Assembly (NCBI GenBank): GCA_019422525.1
Contig: JAHZDE010000005.1
Location: 1-64,000, forward strand
Direction: 5' to 3'
Length of the DNA: 64,000 bases
DNA from: Clostridiales bacterium
GTDB lineage: Bacteria > Bacillota > Clostridia > Oscillospirales > Acutalibacteraceae
The first letter of the stretch is position 1. Every line of letters begins with the position of its first letter. This document shows positions 50,834 to 60,049 of this stretch, in pieces. The notes below the pieces were generated by a model. That model worked only from the letters and a program-made list of their open reading frames with translations, searched no databases and was not told the origin of the DNA. Position numbers and translations under genes: made by a program.

Positions 50834-51783
50834 GGTGAATCCTCCTTGTCTTTTTCCCGGGTAAAGGTGACCCCTTCCCCGTCTATATGCAGCACAATAT
50901 TTCCATCAGTATCTGTGCGATAGATTTGTATGTTGTTTTCTTCCAGCCGCTGCAAAGTTTTCTCTCCCGGCCCCCGCTCCTTTCCAACAGAAATGACTCC
51001 ATAGGTAGGAGCTGCCTGTTTGAGCAATTTTCTGCCGGTAGATGTGTTGCTGCCGTGATGTCCCACTTTTAAAATGTCACATTGTAAAGAACATCCCGCT
51101 TCTATCAGGCTTTCTTCCTCTTCTTCCCCAGCATCGCCCATCATCAGTACCGTATATCCTTCATAGCAAACCTGTAGAACCAGCGAATTGTTATTGCTGT
51201 CCGATCCCTTTTTCACCGGACCCAAAACTTGAATCTGTACCTTTCCAAAGGATAGGGTTTCCCCTGGCACAGCTGTCCTAATGGGAACCCCCTTCTCTTT
51301 CAAAGCCTTCCGGGTAAGGACATATTCCTCTGTCTGGGGTAAAAGCTCTTGGGGGACTTCTCCTTCCCAGTATTCTTTTACCGGCATTCGGGTAAGAATC
51401 TCTGAAAAGCCACCTAAATGGTCGCTGTCCGGGTGCGTGTTTATCATTGCGTCCAGTTCTTCCACGCCCATATGACGGAGATATCGGTAGGTTTCTATTC
51501 CCGTGCCGTAAGTGCCTCCATCTATCAAAACCGTATAGCCATCGCAGCGGATAACCGCTGCATCTGCACTTCTCACATCCAAAAAGTGAATGGAAAAACC
51601 GCTTTCTTCGGGAAAAGGAAGACCCATCATTGAATAAAATACACGCCAGCCATCCTGAAAAAAGGGAAAAAGCGCTGAGAGAATACAAAGTGCTGCTGCG
51701 GTGATGGCAATTATCCGGACTTTCCGGTTCGCCTTTTTCCCTTTGCCCGTGCCTGTTGTTTTTGAGGCTGCTGTCTCCGCCAT
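50830..51783 (-). CDS. membrane-anchored MBL-fold metallohydrolase (ComEC C-terminal-like)
   Basis: A 317-residue protein with a basic N-terminus, one membrane segment (about 24-42) and an extracytoplasmic metallo-beta-lactamase domain. Metal ligands are in THPDSDHLGG, MMGDAG and VGHHGSNTST. It resembles the free-standing hydrolase domain of ComEC, which may degrade a DNA strand during uptake; the substrate is not proven. The ATG at 51783 has AGGGAGGA at 7 nt and lies 73 nt inside the 3' end of ygiQ. Confidence 0.9.
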   Translation of the reverse strand: MAETAASKTTGTGKGKKANRKVRIIAITAAALCILSALFPFFQDGWRVFYSMMGLPFPEESGFSIHFLDVRSADAAVIRCDGYTVLIDGGTYGTGIETYRYLRHMGVEELDAMINTHPDSDHLGGFSEILTRMPVKEYWEGEVPQELLPQTEEYVLTRKALKEKGVPIRTAVPGETLSFGKVQIQVLGPVKKGSDSNNNSLVLQVCYEGYTVLMMGDAGEEEEESLIEAGCSLQCDILKVGHHGSNTSTGRKLLKQAAPTYGVISVGKERGPGEKTLQRLEENNIQIYRTDTDGNIVLHIDGEGVTFTREKDKEDSP

Positions 51784-53657
51784 GCTGTATCCTCCCTCTG
51801 GCGGCCTGCTGCTCTGCTTTTTACGAGCGGCTTGTTATGCGCATCGTTTTTTCCCGCACTTTCTCCGGGAAGCGGCTTTACCAAACAGTCAGGGCCATAC
51901 CCAATCAAATCTGCCCTTCCTGCTTCCCGCAACGCCCGAACCACGATAGCATGGTTTTTCGGCTCATAATATTGCAGCAGTGCCCGCTGCATTCCTTTTT
52001 CCCTATCGGTTCTGGGGACATAGATTTCTTTCAATGTATAGGGGTCAAGGCCGGTATAAAACATGCAGGTGGAAATCGTTCCAGGCGTAGGGTAAAAATC
52101 CTGCACCTGTTCCGGCCGTAGATGTTCTTTTTTCAGGAACAGCGAAAGCTCCACCGCATCCCGCAGGGTGCTGCCGGGATGGGAAGACATGAGATAGGGT
52201 ACCAGATATTGCTTTTTGCCGATGGATTTTGTAATCTCATAAAACCGTTTTTGAAACTGATAATACGGTTCAATATGAGGCTTTCCCATACAGTCCAACA
52301 CTCGGGGAGAACAATGCTCCGGCGCTATGCGCAGCTGGCCGCTGACATGATACTGCGCCAATTCCCGCAGAAAAGTATCATCCGGGTCCTGCATCACATA
52401 GTCATAGCGGACTCCCGAGCGGATGAATACCTTTTTCACGCCCGGCAATTTCCGCAGGCGGCGCAACAGATGCAGATATTCACTGTGATCGGCTTCCAGC
52501 GCCGGGCAGGGTTTGGGAGCCAAGCACTTTTTCCCCTTGCACAATCCCAGCTCTGCCTGTTTTTTACAGGAGGGCAGGCGGAAATTCGCGGTTGGGCCAC
52601 CTACATCATGAATATATCCTTTAAAGTTTGGCTTTTGAATCAGCTTTTCCGCTTCCCGTACAACCGAGTCTTCACTTCGTGTGGTAACCGCCCTTCCCTG
52701 ATGGAAAGCAATGGAGCAAAAGTTACAGGCGCCAAAGCATCCACGATTGTGGGTAATGGAAAACTCTACTTCTTCAATGGCAGGTACGCCCCCTTCTGCT
52801 TTATAAACAGGGTGATAAGTTCCCTCATAGGGAAGCTCATATACATGATCGAGCTCCTCCTGCGTTAAAGGCATGGCCGGGGGATTTTGTACCAGAATTT
52901 GGTGTCCGTGACGCTGGATAACCTTTTTTCCCCGCACAGCATCCTGTTCATCCTGCTGTTTGCGACAGGAAACCGCATATTCTTTTTTAGAAGCGCACAC
53001 CTGCTCAAAGCTGGGACAATCCACCGCCGGCCCTGGCTGATACTCTTTGCTGGGAATCAGATAACAGGTGCCGCGAATATCCCGCAGGGACTCTATGGGT
53101 TCGCCTGCATCCAGCCGTCGGGCAATTTCTACGGTCTGTCTTTCCCCCATGCCAAACACCAGCAGATCAGCGCCAGAGTCCACCAAAATGGAAGGACGAA
53201 TTTTATCTTCCCAGTAATCATAGTGAGCGAACCGCCGCAGCGAGGCTTCCAGTCCGCCGATGATGACCGGGACATCCGGATACAACCGCTTGAGAATTTG
53301 AGAATAAACAATCACAGCCCGGTCTGGACGGCGGCCTGCTTTTTTTCCCGGGGAATAGGCGTCTTCACTGCGACGTTTGCGGGCAGTAGTATAATGGGCA
53401 ACCATGGAGTCAAGGTTTCCGGCGTTTACAAAAAAACCCAGACGGGGCCGGCCAAACCGCTGAAACTCTTTGTCAGAGTGCCATTGAGGCTGAGCCAAAA
53501 TCGCTGCCCGGTATCCGGCGTCTTCCAGCACCCGGGAAATAATGGCCGTGCCGAAGGTATTGTGATCCACATAGGCGTCCCCGGTGACCAGAACAAAATC
53601 TGCCTGGTCCCATCCCCGGGCCTGCATATCCTCCATGGAAATCGGTAAAAATGCCAT
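51711..53657 (-). CDS. ygiQ: YgiQ family radical SAM protein (UPF0313)
   Basis: A 648-residue radical SAM enzyme of unknown reaction. The iron-sulfur motif is C-x3-C-x2-C in NRGCFGACNFCS, preceded by a B12-binding-like N-terminal half (DHNTFGTAIISRVLEDAGY). The start is the ATG at 53657 after AAAGGAA. The C-terminal 50 or so residues are basic and Gln-rich (RRQQPQKQQARAKGKRR) and overlap the next gene; they could be poorly constrained tail. A terminator ends about 30 nt before its start. Confidence 0.95.
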   Translation of the reverse strand: MAFLPISMEDMQARGWDQADFVLVTGDAYVDHNTFGTAIISRVLEDAGYRAAILAQPQWHSDKEFQRFGRPRLGFFVNAGNLDSMVAHYTTARKRRSEDAYSPGKKAGRRPDRAVIVYSQILKRLYPDVPVIIGGLEASLRRFAHYDYWEDKIRPSILVDSGADLLVFGMGERQTVEIARRLDAGEPIESLRDIRGTCYLIPSKEYQPGPAVDCPSFEQVCASKKEYAVSCRKQQDEQDAVRGKKVIQRHGHQILVQNPPAMPLTQEELDHVYELPYEGTYHPVYKAEGGVPAIEEVEFSITHNRGCFGACNFCSIAFHQGRAVTTRSEDSVVREAEKLIQKPNFKGYIHDVGGPTANFRLPSCKKQAELGLCKGKKCLAPKPCPALEADHSEYLHLLRRLRKLPGVKKVFIRSGVRYDYVMQDPDDTFLRELAQYHVSGQLRIAPEHCSPRVLDCMGKPHIEPYYQFQKRFYEITKSIGKKQYLVPYLMSSHPGSTLRDAVELSLFLKKEHLRPEQVQDFYPTPGTISTCMFYTGLDPYTLKEIYVPRTDREKGMQRALLQYYEPKNHAIVVRALREAGRADLIGYGPDCLVKPLPGESAGKNDAHNKPLVKSRAAGRQREDTAWRRQQPQKQQARAKGKRRTGKSG

Positions 53658-53689
53658 AGTTTCTTCCTTTCTGTTCGTCAAAACAGTGG

Positions 53690-53728
53690 CCGGAAGAAGG
53701 GATTTTTCTGCTCTCTTCCCCCGGCCAC
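53690..53728 (-). terminator. terminator-like hairpin between ftsK and ygiQ
   Basis: Minus-strand GTGGCCGG-GGGAAG pairs with CTTC-TTCCGGCCAC, followed by TGTTTTG. The U-run is short, so it may be leaky. Confidence 0.6.
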
Positions 53729-53759
53729 CATGATGGTGTTATAACAGGGATATTCTTTG

Positions 53760-56459
53760 TCAATCCGGCTGCTGAGCGGTGCGCTCCAGCCACTGCTGAT
53801 ACGTCATGAGCACCTGACGGGGTTTGGAACCTTCATGGGGGCCTACCACTCCCAGCTGCTCCAGTTGGTCAATTAACCGTCCTGCACGGGCATACCCCAG
53901 ACGCAAACGTCTTTGCAGCAAAGAAGTCGAGGCCTGACCGGCTTCCACCACACAACGAATGGCTTCGTTGAGCATGGGGTCCTGCAAAGATTCTTCGCCT
54001 CCATCGCTGGAATGTTCTTTTTCCTGGGCAGCGTTTTTCTCGATTTCCTCCATGATTTTCCCGTCATAAGAAACCTCTTCATGGGTCTGTTTGACAAAGT
54101 TTACAATGGATTCAATCTCCCCGTCACTGACATAGCAGCCCTGAATTCGCACAGGTTTTTGTGCACCTACCGGGGCAAACAGCATATCGCCCTGACCCAA
54201 TAGTTTTTCGGCTCCGCCGGTATCCAAAATGGTACGGGAGTCCACTGGCGAGGATACCGTAAAAGCAATTCGGCTGGGAATATTGGCCTTAATCAGACCC
54301 GTTACCACATCTACCGACGGACGCTGGGTAGCTACTACCAAATGCATTCCGGCTGCACGGGCTTTCTGTGCAAGGCGGCAGATAGAATCCTCCACTTCGT
54401 TGGAAGCTACCATCATTAAATCCGCCAGCTCGTCAATGATAATTACGATTTGTGGCATAGCAGGCATAGGCTGGCCATCTTCATCTACAAAACCGTTTTC
54501 TTCCGCCAGTTTATTGTAGCTGGCCAAGTCGCGGACATTGCAGTCTGCAAAAATCCGATAACGGTCATCCATTTCCTTTACCGCCCAGCTTAATGCGCCG
54601 GAAGCTTTTCTCGGGTCTGTGACAACCGGCACCAGCAGATGAGGAATCCCGTTGTAAATTCCCAGCTCTACCACTTTCGGGTCAATCATCAACAGACGAA
54701 CCTCTTCCGGCCGGGACTTATACAGAAGGCTGACAATCAAAGAGTTAATGCATACGGATTTACCGGAACCGGTAGTACCGGCAATCAGAATATGGGGCAT
54801 TTTGGAAAGGTCGGCACAGGTGACCTGTCCGGCAATATCCCTTCCCAGCGCCACGGTCAGCTTGCTGCGGGCGGTTAAAAAGGCGTTGGACTCTATCAGC
54901 TCTCTCATTCGCACGACGCTTCTGTGACGGTTTGGCACCTCAATTCCTACGGCTGCTTTTCCGGGAATCGGCGCCTCAATGCGCACACCGGAAGCTGCCA
55001 GATTCATAGCGATATCATCGGAAAGGTTGGTAATTTTACTGATTTTTACACCAGCTGCCGGTTGAATCTCATACCGCGTTACTGAGGGGCCCCGGCAAAT
55101 ATCCATAATTTTGGCCTGTACCCCAAAACTCTTGAGTGTTTGGATCAACAGCTGTCCATTGTGCTGCTGCTCTTCCATTTCCAAAGATGCATCAGCTGTC
55201 CGGCTGGGTTCCAGCATGGAAACCGGAGGGAACACATAGCCTCCGGTGTTTTCGACTTCCGCCAGAGGAGAGACAGTCTCTTTTTCGGCAGGTACTGCTT
55301 TTTCTGTAACAGGAGCCGAAGAAGGCGTCTGTCCATGAGAATAGGAGTCTGTGGGGGTTGCCGGAATGTGAAACGGGGCTTCCGGTTCCGGATGTGTGGG
55401 AGCTGATGAAGGAACACTTTTTCCTCCTTCGCCCTCTGCTGCTGTACGGAAGGCATCCCGGGCAGCTGCTACTGCTGCTTCTGCTGCGGGAGACAAAGCT
55501 TCCTCTGGCTCCTTTTGGTTTTGAGCCGGTGCTGCGGATGGCTCTTCTGCCTCATCCTTTACGCCAAATACTTCCAAAAGCCGGTCACGCTTTCCGGCGG
55601 TAGGCTGCTCTGTGCGGGAAGGTCCCGAAAACTTGGGCGCTGGCTCTTCCTCTGTTTTTTTGGCAGGTTCCGGACGCCGCACCCGTTTTTTCCCGGAATC
55701 CACCGCAATATCAATATTGGTCATTTGCGGTGTAATTTCTGCGATTTTTCGTTCTTTCGCATGGGACACCACACTTCCAGCAACACTTTTGGCCGGTTTT
55801 GCCAATGTGCGAAACAGCTGCATCAGTGTCGTTCCCGTCAAAATCATCAATGCCACAAACAATATCAGCAAAATTGCAATCCGTGAACCAATGGCTCCCA
55901 GCAAACTCACAAAGGGATATCCCAACAGTCCGCCAGCCAGCCCGGCTCCACCGGAAGTGGTACCCGTTGTATATAGCTCTCCCAATACGGTAAAATATCC
56001 GTGGTTTTGACCTGTCTGTATATCGGAAAATATGTAGCTCGCCGAACAGGCCAAAATGATAATGACGGCTGACAAAATGATTTTGAAGCGCAGTCGCCCT
56101 ACAGGTTTTTCCATCGCCGTCATCACTGCAATATAAATCAGGAGAATTGGCCATAAAATAGCCCATGTTCCGAACATCCCCATAAAAAAGCTGTGCAGTC
56201 CATACCAGCCATGATCCCCGGGAATCAGCACCATACAGGCCGCCAGCAATGCGCCTGCAAACAGGATAATTGCGCGAATCTGGTTTCGCTGCCGCTTTTG
56301 CTCCTGTATTTGCTGTTCTTGTGCTTTTTTTGCCGCTGCGGATGTTTTTTCTCGTTCGCCGCTACTGGAAGCAGTACGGGAGCGGCTTTTAGAGGATGGG
56401 GACTTCTTTTGTGATGTGCTTGCCCGCCTTTGTTTTCCAGCTGTCTTTTTTTCTGCCAA
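53760..56459 (-). CDS. ftsK: DNA translocase FtsK/SpoIIIE
   Basis: A septal DNA pump that moves the chromosome during division or sporulation. Four to five membrane helices lie at about residues 60-215. A low-complexity Pro/Glu/Ala linker runs to about 430. The motor domain follows with Walker A AGTTGSGKSVCIN and Walker B QIVIIIDELADLM. A C-terminal winged-helix gamma domain (TSLLQRRLRLGYARAGRLID) reads KOPS/SRS sites. The length of 899 residues is normal. The start is TTG at 56459 with GGTGAGG close upstream. Confidence 0.96.
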   Translation of the reverse strand: MAEKKTAGKQRRASTSQKKSPSSKSRSRTASSSGEREKTSAAAKKAQEQQIQEQKRQRNQIRAIILFAGALLAACMVLIPGDHGWYGLHSFFMGMFGTWAILWPILLIYIAVMTAMEKPVGRLRFKIILSAVIIILACSASYIFSDIQTGQNHGYFTVLGELYTTGTTSGGAGLAGGLLGYPFVSLLGAIGSRIAILLILFVALMILTGTTLMQLFRTLAKPAKSVAGSVVSHAKERKIAEITPQMTNIDIAVDSGKKRVRRPEPAKKTEEEPAPKFSGPSRTEQPTAGKRDRLLEVFGVKDEAEEPSAAPAQNQKEPEEALSPAAEAAVAAARDAFRTAAEGEGGKSVPSSAPTHPEPEAPFHIPATPTDSYSHGQTPSSAPVTEKAVPAEKETVSPLAEVENTGGYVFPPVSMLEPSRTADASLEMEEQQHNGQLLIQTLKSFGVQAKIMDICRGPSVTRYEIQPAAGVKISKITNLSDDIAMNLAASGVRIEAPIPGKAAVGIEVPNRHRSVVRMRELIESNAFLTARSKLTVALGRDIAGQVTCADLSKMPHILIAGTTGSGKSVCINSLIVSLLYKSRPEEVRLLMIDPKVVELGIYNGIPHLLVPVVTDPRKASGALSWAVKEMDDRYRIFADCNVRDLASYNKLAEENGFVDEDGQPMPAMPQIVIIIDELADLMMVASNEVEDSICRLAQKARAAGMHLVVATQRPSVDVVTGLIKANIPSRIAFTVSSPVDSRTILDTGGAEKLLGQGDMLFAPVGAQKPVRIQGCYVSDGEIESIVNFVKQTHEEVSYDGKIMEEIEKNAAQEKEHSSDGGEESLQDPMLNEAIRCVVEAGQASTSLLQRRLRLGYARAGRLIDQLEQLGVVGPHEGSKPRQVLMTYQQWLERTAQQPD

Positions 56460-56568
56460 TATACCTCACCAGTTTCTATATGTTTCGATTTTCCGTTATG
56501 TAGCGGTGCGCCTCCGCACAAAGCCTGAGCCTGTCCGGCGGCCACCCCGACGGCAGCGGAATGCCGTG

Positions 56569-57369
56569 TTACGATTCCTTTTTCTTTTTTGAGACCTTTT
56601 TGCCTTCTCTGCCGCAATTTTTCTTCTCTTTTTTCTGCGGTTTCGCCTCAATCATATCATATAGCGCTTCCAGTGCATCGGAAAGGGAGCCGAGAGAATC
56701 GATGAGACCCGTTTCTACAGCATCGGCGCCTTCCAGCACAGTTCCCACATCCATCACCAATTCCTGGGTGTTCATGGAAAGGCGAGTGAACCGCTCCGGT
56801 GAAATATGGGAATTGTGGGTGACAAACCGGGTAATCCGGTCCTGCATCCGCTGAAAGTAATCCAGCGTTTGGGGGACTCCCAACATTAGTCCGTTCATTC
56901 GCACTGGATGAATCGTCATAGTAGCAGAAGGGGCAATAAAGGATTTTTTCGCAGCCACCGCAAGAGGAACCCCAATAGAATGTCCTCCGCCCAGCACCAA
57001 TGAAACCGTTGGCTTTTTCATGCCGGCTACCAGTTCAGCCAGTGCCAGTCCTGCCTCCACATCTCCACCCACTGTGTTCAGCAGAATTAACAATCCCTCT
57101 ATCCGAGAATCCTCCTCAATGGCAGCCAACTGCGGAATCACGTGTTCATATTTGGTGGTTTTGGTTTGAGAAGGCAATACGGTATGGCCTTCAATCTGCC
57201 CGATAATCGTCAAGCAATGAATGGTATGGCCGCCGCCGGACGTAATGATAGAGCCTGTTTCACAAATGGACTCCTGCCTGCGCTCTTCCTCCTGAGACAA
57301 TTCTTCCTCAGCGCTAATCTCTTCCTCCAATGAAACCGGCCTGAGTTTTACTTTCGCCTGATTTTTCAT
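56569..57369 (-). CDS. tepA: ClpP-like translocation-enhancing protein TepA
   Basis: A cytoplasmic ClpP-family serine protease of the TepA/YmfB type. The active Ser is in LGGGHSIGVPLAVAA, followed by ATMTIHPVRMNGL with the catalytic His. An acidic N-terminal extension (about 1-45) and a Lys-rich C-terminus are seen. In B. subtilis TepA lies next to spoIIIE, as it does here next to ftsK. It has its own promoter. Confidence 0.92.
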   Translation of the reverse strand: MKNQAKVKLRPVSLEEEISAEEELSQEEERRQESICETGSIITSGGGHTIHCLTIIGQIEGHTVLPSQTKTTKYEHVIPQLAAIEEDSRIEGLLILLNTVGGDVEAGLALAELVAGMKKPTVSLVLGGGHSIGVPLAVAAKKSFIAPSATMTIHPVRMNGLMLGVPQTLDYFQRMQDRITRFVTHNSHISPERFTRLSMNTQELVMDVGTVLEGADAVETGLIDSLGSLSDALEALYDMIEAKPQKKEKKNCGREGKKVSKKKKES

Positions 57370-57440
57370 TCGGCATACACCTCCTTACACAGTAGTGTGC
57401 CAAAATCTGCCGGTTTCATACATCTCAGGCGGTTTTAAAT

Positions 57441-57469
57441 AGTATACCATTTTTTCCATATCATAGCAA
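57441..57469 (-). promoter_or_regulatory. tepA promoter
   Basis: Minus-strand TTGCTA (57469-57464), 17 nt and TATACT (57446-57441), with TGG before the -10. Confidence 0.8.
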
Positions 57470-57540
57470 GAAATCGGCCTCTCCCTTTTTCTTGCATTTT
57501 CTCATCCCCAACTTTCTCTATCGGGAAAGTCTCGTAGCGG

Positions 57541-57572
57541 GTGTTGAAACACGGAGAAACTTATGATATACT
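57541..57572 (+). promoter_or_regulatory. promoter of the DtxR-type regulator with dyad at the -35
   Basis: TTGAAA (57544-57549), 17 nt and TATACT (57567-57572), with TGA as extended -10. The palindrome GTGTTGAAACAC (57541-57552) covers the -35 and could be an operator. Confidence 0.75.
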
Positions 57573-57606
57573 GTAAAATATTATTCTGTTGGAGGGAGGA
57601 ATTTAC

Positions 57607-57984
57607 TTGAAAATACAGGAGTCTGCTGAAAACTATTTGGAAACCATCCTAATCCTCCAAAAGAGGAAAGGCACGGTTCGGGCTATTGATATTGTCAATG
57701 AGCTGGAGTTTACCAAGCCGAGTGTCAGTGTTGCCATGAAAAATCTGCGGGAAAATGGATATGTACTCGTTTCCCGGGAAGGACATATTACATTAACAGA
57801 TAAGGGCATGGAGATTGCCCAAACCATGTATGAGCGCCACACATTGATTTCTGATTGGCTCAAGGCTTTGGGAGTAAATCCTAAAACCGCTGTGGAAGAT
57901 GCTTGCCGGATTGAACACGTAATCAGTGCTGAAAGCTTTGAAGCTATTAAAAGGCATGTTGGAAACGCAACTGTCACAGCATAA
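57607..57984 (+). CDS. DtxR/MntR family metal-dependent transcriptional regulator
   Basis: A 125-residue winged-helix regulator. The DNA-binding half (AIDIVNELEFTKPSVSVAMKNLRENGYV) and dimer helix fit the DtxR/MntR family; there is no SH3-like domain. Metal-ligand positions read N9, E12, H78, C100, E103 and H104 (CRIEH). The Cys-x2-Glu-His is of DtxR/iron type, but the first ligand (Met in DtxR, Asp in MntR) is Asn here. The metal therefore cannot be named. The TTG at 57607 is chosen for GGAGGGAGGA at 7 nt. Confidence 0.9.
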   Translation: MKIQESAENYLETILILQKRKGTVRAIDIVNELEFTKPSVSVAMKNLRENGYVLVSREGHITLTDKGMEIAQTMYERHTLISDWLKALGVNPKTAVEDACRIEHVISAESFEAIKRHVGNATVTA

Positions 57985-58010
57985 TCGTTTCCAATACCAG
58001 TATAAAAAAT

Positions 58011-58053
58011 AATAGGCCGGTTGTGTATTTCGCAGAAGCACAACCGGCCTATT
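58011..58053. terminator. bidirectional terminator between the regulator and radC
   Basis: AATAGGCCGGTTGTG and CACAACCGGCCTATT form a perfect 15-bp stem with a 13-nt loop. It serves two convergent genes. Confidence 0.85.
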
Positions 58054-58075
58054 TCGATTATTGACAAAAAACTTT

Positions 58076-58915
58076 TTATATCACGTCCTGTGAGCCTTCC
58101 CAGTCCTCTTCTAATGGGATTTCCTCGTCATCCGCTACTTCCCCGGATTTACCATTTTGGGACTGCGGATGCAGCCGCCGAGATTTTGTTTCCCGATACT
58201 CCTCATACAGTTTCTCAAGCATACCTGCTGAAGCCATGGAAAGATAATCCGTCTCAGTAATAATCAGATGGTCATTTAACTCTACATCCACTGCATCAAA
58301 TGCCCAGATGACATGCCGTGTTGCCGAAATATCACTGGATGTTGGAATCGCTCGTCCACTGGGATGGTTGTGGGCAATAATCGCAGATGCGGCATCATAT
58401 CGGGCCGCTAACCGAATCATTTCGTTTGCATAAATCGGCGCAGCCTTTACCGCACCTTCACTGACAATTCCACAATACAAAGACTTGCCTCTGCTGTCCA
58501 ACAGTAAAAGGGTAACGGCTTCCGTTTTTCGTCCGATATATTTGGGACGAATCAATTGTAGAGCATCTTCGACGCAACAAATACGCTTTCCTCCCTTTTC
58601 TCGGTCCTCTTGGTATTTTCGGAAAAGCTCCGGCATCATTTTCAGCAGCAATGCACTGGAAGAACCAATCCCGTCTACCTTTAAAAGCTCTTCATAGGGA
58701 GCGTCAAATACACCGGACAATGAGCCGAAAGCATCCAACAGTCGATGGGCAATCGGGTTGGTGTCACCTCTCGGAATCGCGTAACACAACAACAATTCCA
58801 ACATAACATGAGGCTCCATGGAAGCAGCCCCATTTTTCAGGAAACGTTCCCGCAGACGGCTGCGATGTCCTTCGTGGATATTCTTGGTTTCTTTCTTTTT
58901 GGCTTTTTCCTCCAT
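58076..58915 (-). CDS. radC: RadC family JAB-domain protein
   Basis: RadC proteins have a helix-hairpin-helix region (LLKVDGIGSSSALLLKMM) and a JAB/MPN domain with the zinc motif HNHPSG-x-D. The biochemical role is unresolved, despite the old link to DNA repair. The length of 279 residues is a little longer than usual because of a charged C-terminal tail (about 245-279). A weak promoter with TGATAAAAT lies at 58951-58958 on the minus strand. Confidence 0.93.
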   Translation of the reverse strand: MEEKAKKKETKNIHEGHRSRLRERFLKNGAASMEPHVMLELLLCYAIPRGDTNPIAHRLLDAFGSLSGVFDAPYEELLKVDGIGSSSALLLKMMPELFRKYQEDREKGGKRICCVEDALQLIRPKYIGRKTEAVTLLLLDSRGKSLYCGIVSEGAVKAAPIYANEMIRLAARYDAASAIIAHNHPSGRAIPTSSDISATRHVIWAFDAVDVELNDHLIITETDYLSMASAGMLEKLYEEYRETKSRRLHPQSQNGKSGEVADDEEIPLEEDWEGSQDVI

Positions 58916-59130
58916 GGCGATTCCTCTTCATTCATCTTTAATTGAACATGATTTTATCATTCTCATATTCTTATATTACAAATATACTCGAATTTCCTAT
59001 ACATGTAAAGCCTTTTTGGCGATAAAAGTCATAACTCGTCGAAAAAATCTTTCAAACACTAAACACCTCGATTTAAATTTGTAAAACCATCTCTTTTTTC
59101 TTTCCTCTTTTCCCGAATTCTCCTTTTTCC
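58916..59130. other. AT-rich intergenic stretch between radC and the exporter genes
   Basis: This gap holds only the possible radC promoter (minus-strand TAAAAT at 58956-58951) and pyrimidine-rich sequence. A 72-codon minus-strand frame (58997-59215) lacks a ribosome site and looks random. I see no RNA gene or repeat here. Confidence 0.6.
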
Positions 59131-59159
59131 TTGATTCTATATAGAAGATAGGATATAAT
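59131..59159 (+). promoter_or_regulatory. promoter of the ThrE-type exporter pair
   Basis: TTGATT (59131-59136), 17 nt and TATAAT (59154-59159). The leader is about 100 nt. Confidence 0.8.
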
Positions 59160-59183
59160 GAAAACACTTCCAATAGCACACAC

Positions 59184-59211
59184 CGCTTCCTGAAAGGGAA
59201 GCTTTTCTCTT
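59184..59211 (+). terminator. possible attenuator hairpin in the exporter leader
   Basis: GCTTCC, loop TGAAAG and GGAAGC, followed by TTTTCTCTT. It lies about 20 nt after the inferred transcription start and well before the start codon. Confidence 0.4.
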
Positions 59212-59266
59212 GCATGGGGATTGTGCCGACTCTGCTTTATGTAACCGGGGGGAATAGTACAATATT

Positions 59267-60049
59267 ATGGAAAATGAAAACAGTCCTTTGGAGCTGGCTG
59301 TGTTGGCCGGACGTATTCTGCTGTCTAACGGAGCGGAAATTTTTCGCGTACAGGAAACAATGGAGCGCATTGCTGCTTCCTATCACATGGAAACCTTTCA
59401 TGTATATGCGATTTCCAACGGAATTTTTGCCTGCGGAACCGAAAATGGGGTCGCTCACACTGCAGAGATTCGTCATGTTCCCCTAGCACCGGTACATTTG
59501 GGACGAGTGGCGGCTGTCAATCAACTCTCCCGGGAAATTGCCCAGGGGAAACACACGGTTCCCGAAGCTTTTGCACGGCTGAAAGAAATCGAGTCCCTCC
59601 CCTTTACGGCAGACTGGGTACAAATTGCGGCTTCTGGAGTTGGCAGCGGCTGCTTTTGCTTTCTTTTTGGCGGAAGTCCCATCGATTGTGTTGTGGCCTT
59701 CTTTTCCGGCTTAATGGTATATCTTTTCGTCCTGCTTGCGGGGAAAAAACGGCTGTCTAAAATTATGACCAATATCCTTGCAAGTGCTGTTGCTGCTTTT
59801 TGCGGCCTGTTTTTGTTCCAGCTGGGGTTGGGGCACAATATGGACCGGATTATTATTGGTTCTATTATCCCTTTGGTACCGGGTGTTCCCCTCACCAACT
59901 CCATTCGGGACTTTTTTAACGGCGATTATATCTCCGGCACCATTCGTCTGATTGATACTCTGCTGATTGCCGCCTGTATCGCCATTGGTGTGGGATGTGT
60001 TTTAAAAATTGCCAGTATGCTGGGTGTATTTGTGGGGGTACCGGTATGA
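59267..60049 (+). CDS. threonine/serine exporter family protein, DUF1212 (YjjP-like) subunit
   Basis: The larger half of a split ThrE-type exporter. The 260-residue protein has an N-terminal soluble part (LAGRILLSNGAEIFRVQETMERI) and about five membrane helices, with the conserved PLVPGVPLTNSIRDFFNGDY motif. In E. coli the YjjP/YjjB pair exports succinate, and ThrE homologues export threonine or serine, so the substrate here is open. The ribosome site GGGGGGAA is about 14 nt from the ATG, longer than ideal. Confidence 0.9.
   Translation: MENENSPLELAVLAGRILLSNGAEIFRVQETMERIAASYHMETFHVYAISNGIFACGTENGVAHTAEIRHVPLAPVHLGRVAAVNQLSREIAQGKHTVPEAFARLKEIESLPFTADWVQIAASGVGSGCFCFLFGGSPIDCVVAFFSGLMVYLFVLLAGKKRLSKIMTNILASAVAAFCGLFLFQLGLGHNMDRIIIGSIIPLVPGVPLTNSIRDFFNGDYISGTIRLIDTLLIAACIAIGVGCVLKIASMLGVFVGVPV

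Noticed and set aside
58997..59215. 72-codon minus-strand frame between radC and the exporter genes
   Set aside because: No ribosome site, composition Lys/Phe-rich as expected from AT-rich noncoding DNA, and it overlaps the plus-strand promoter.
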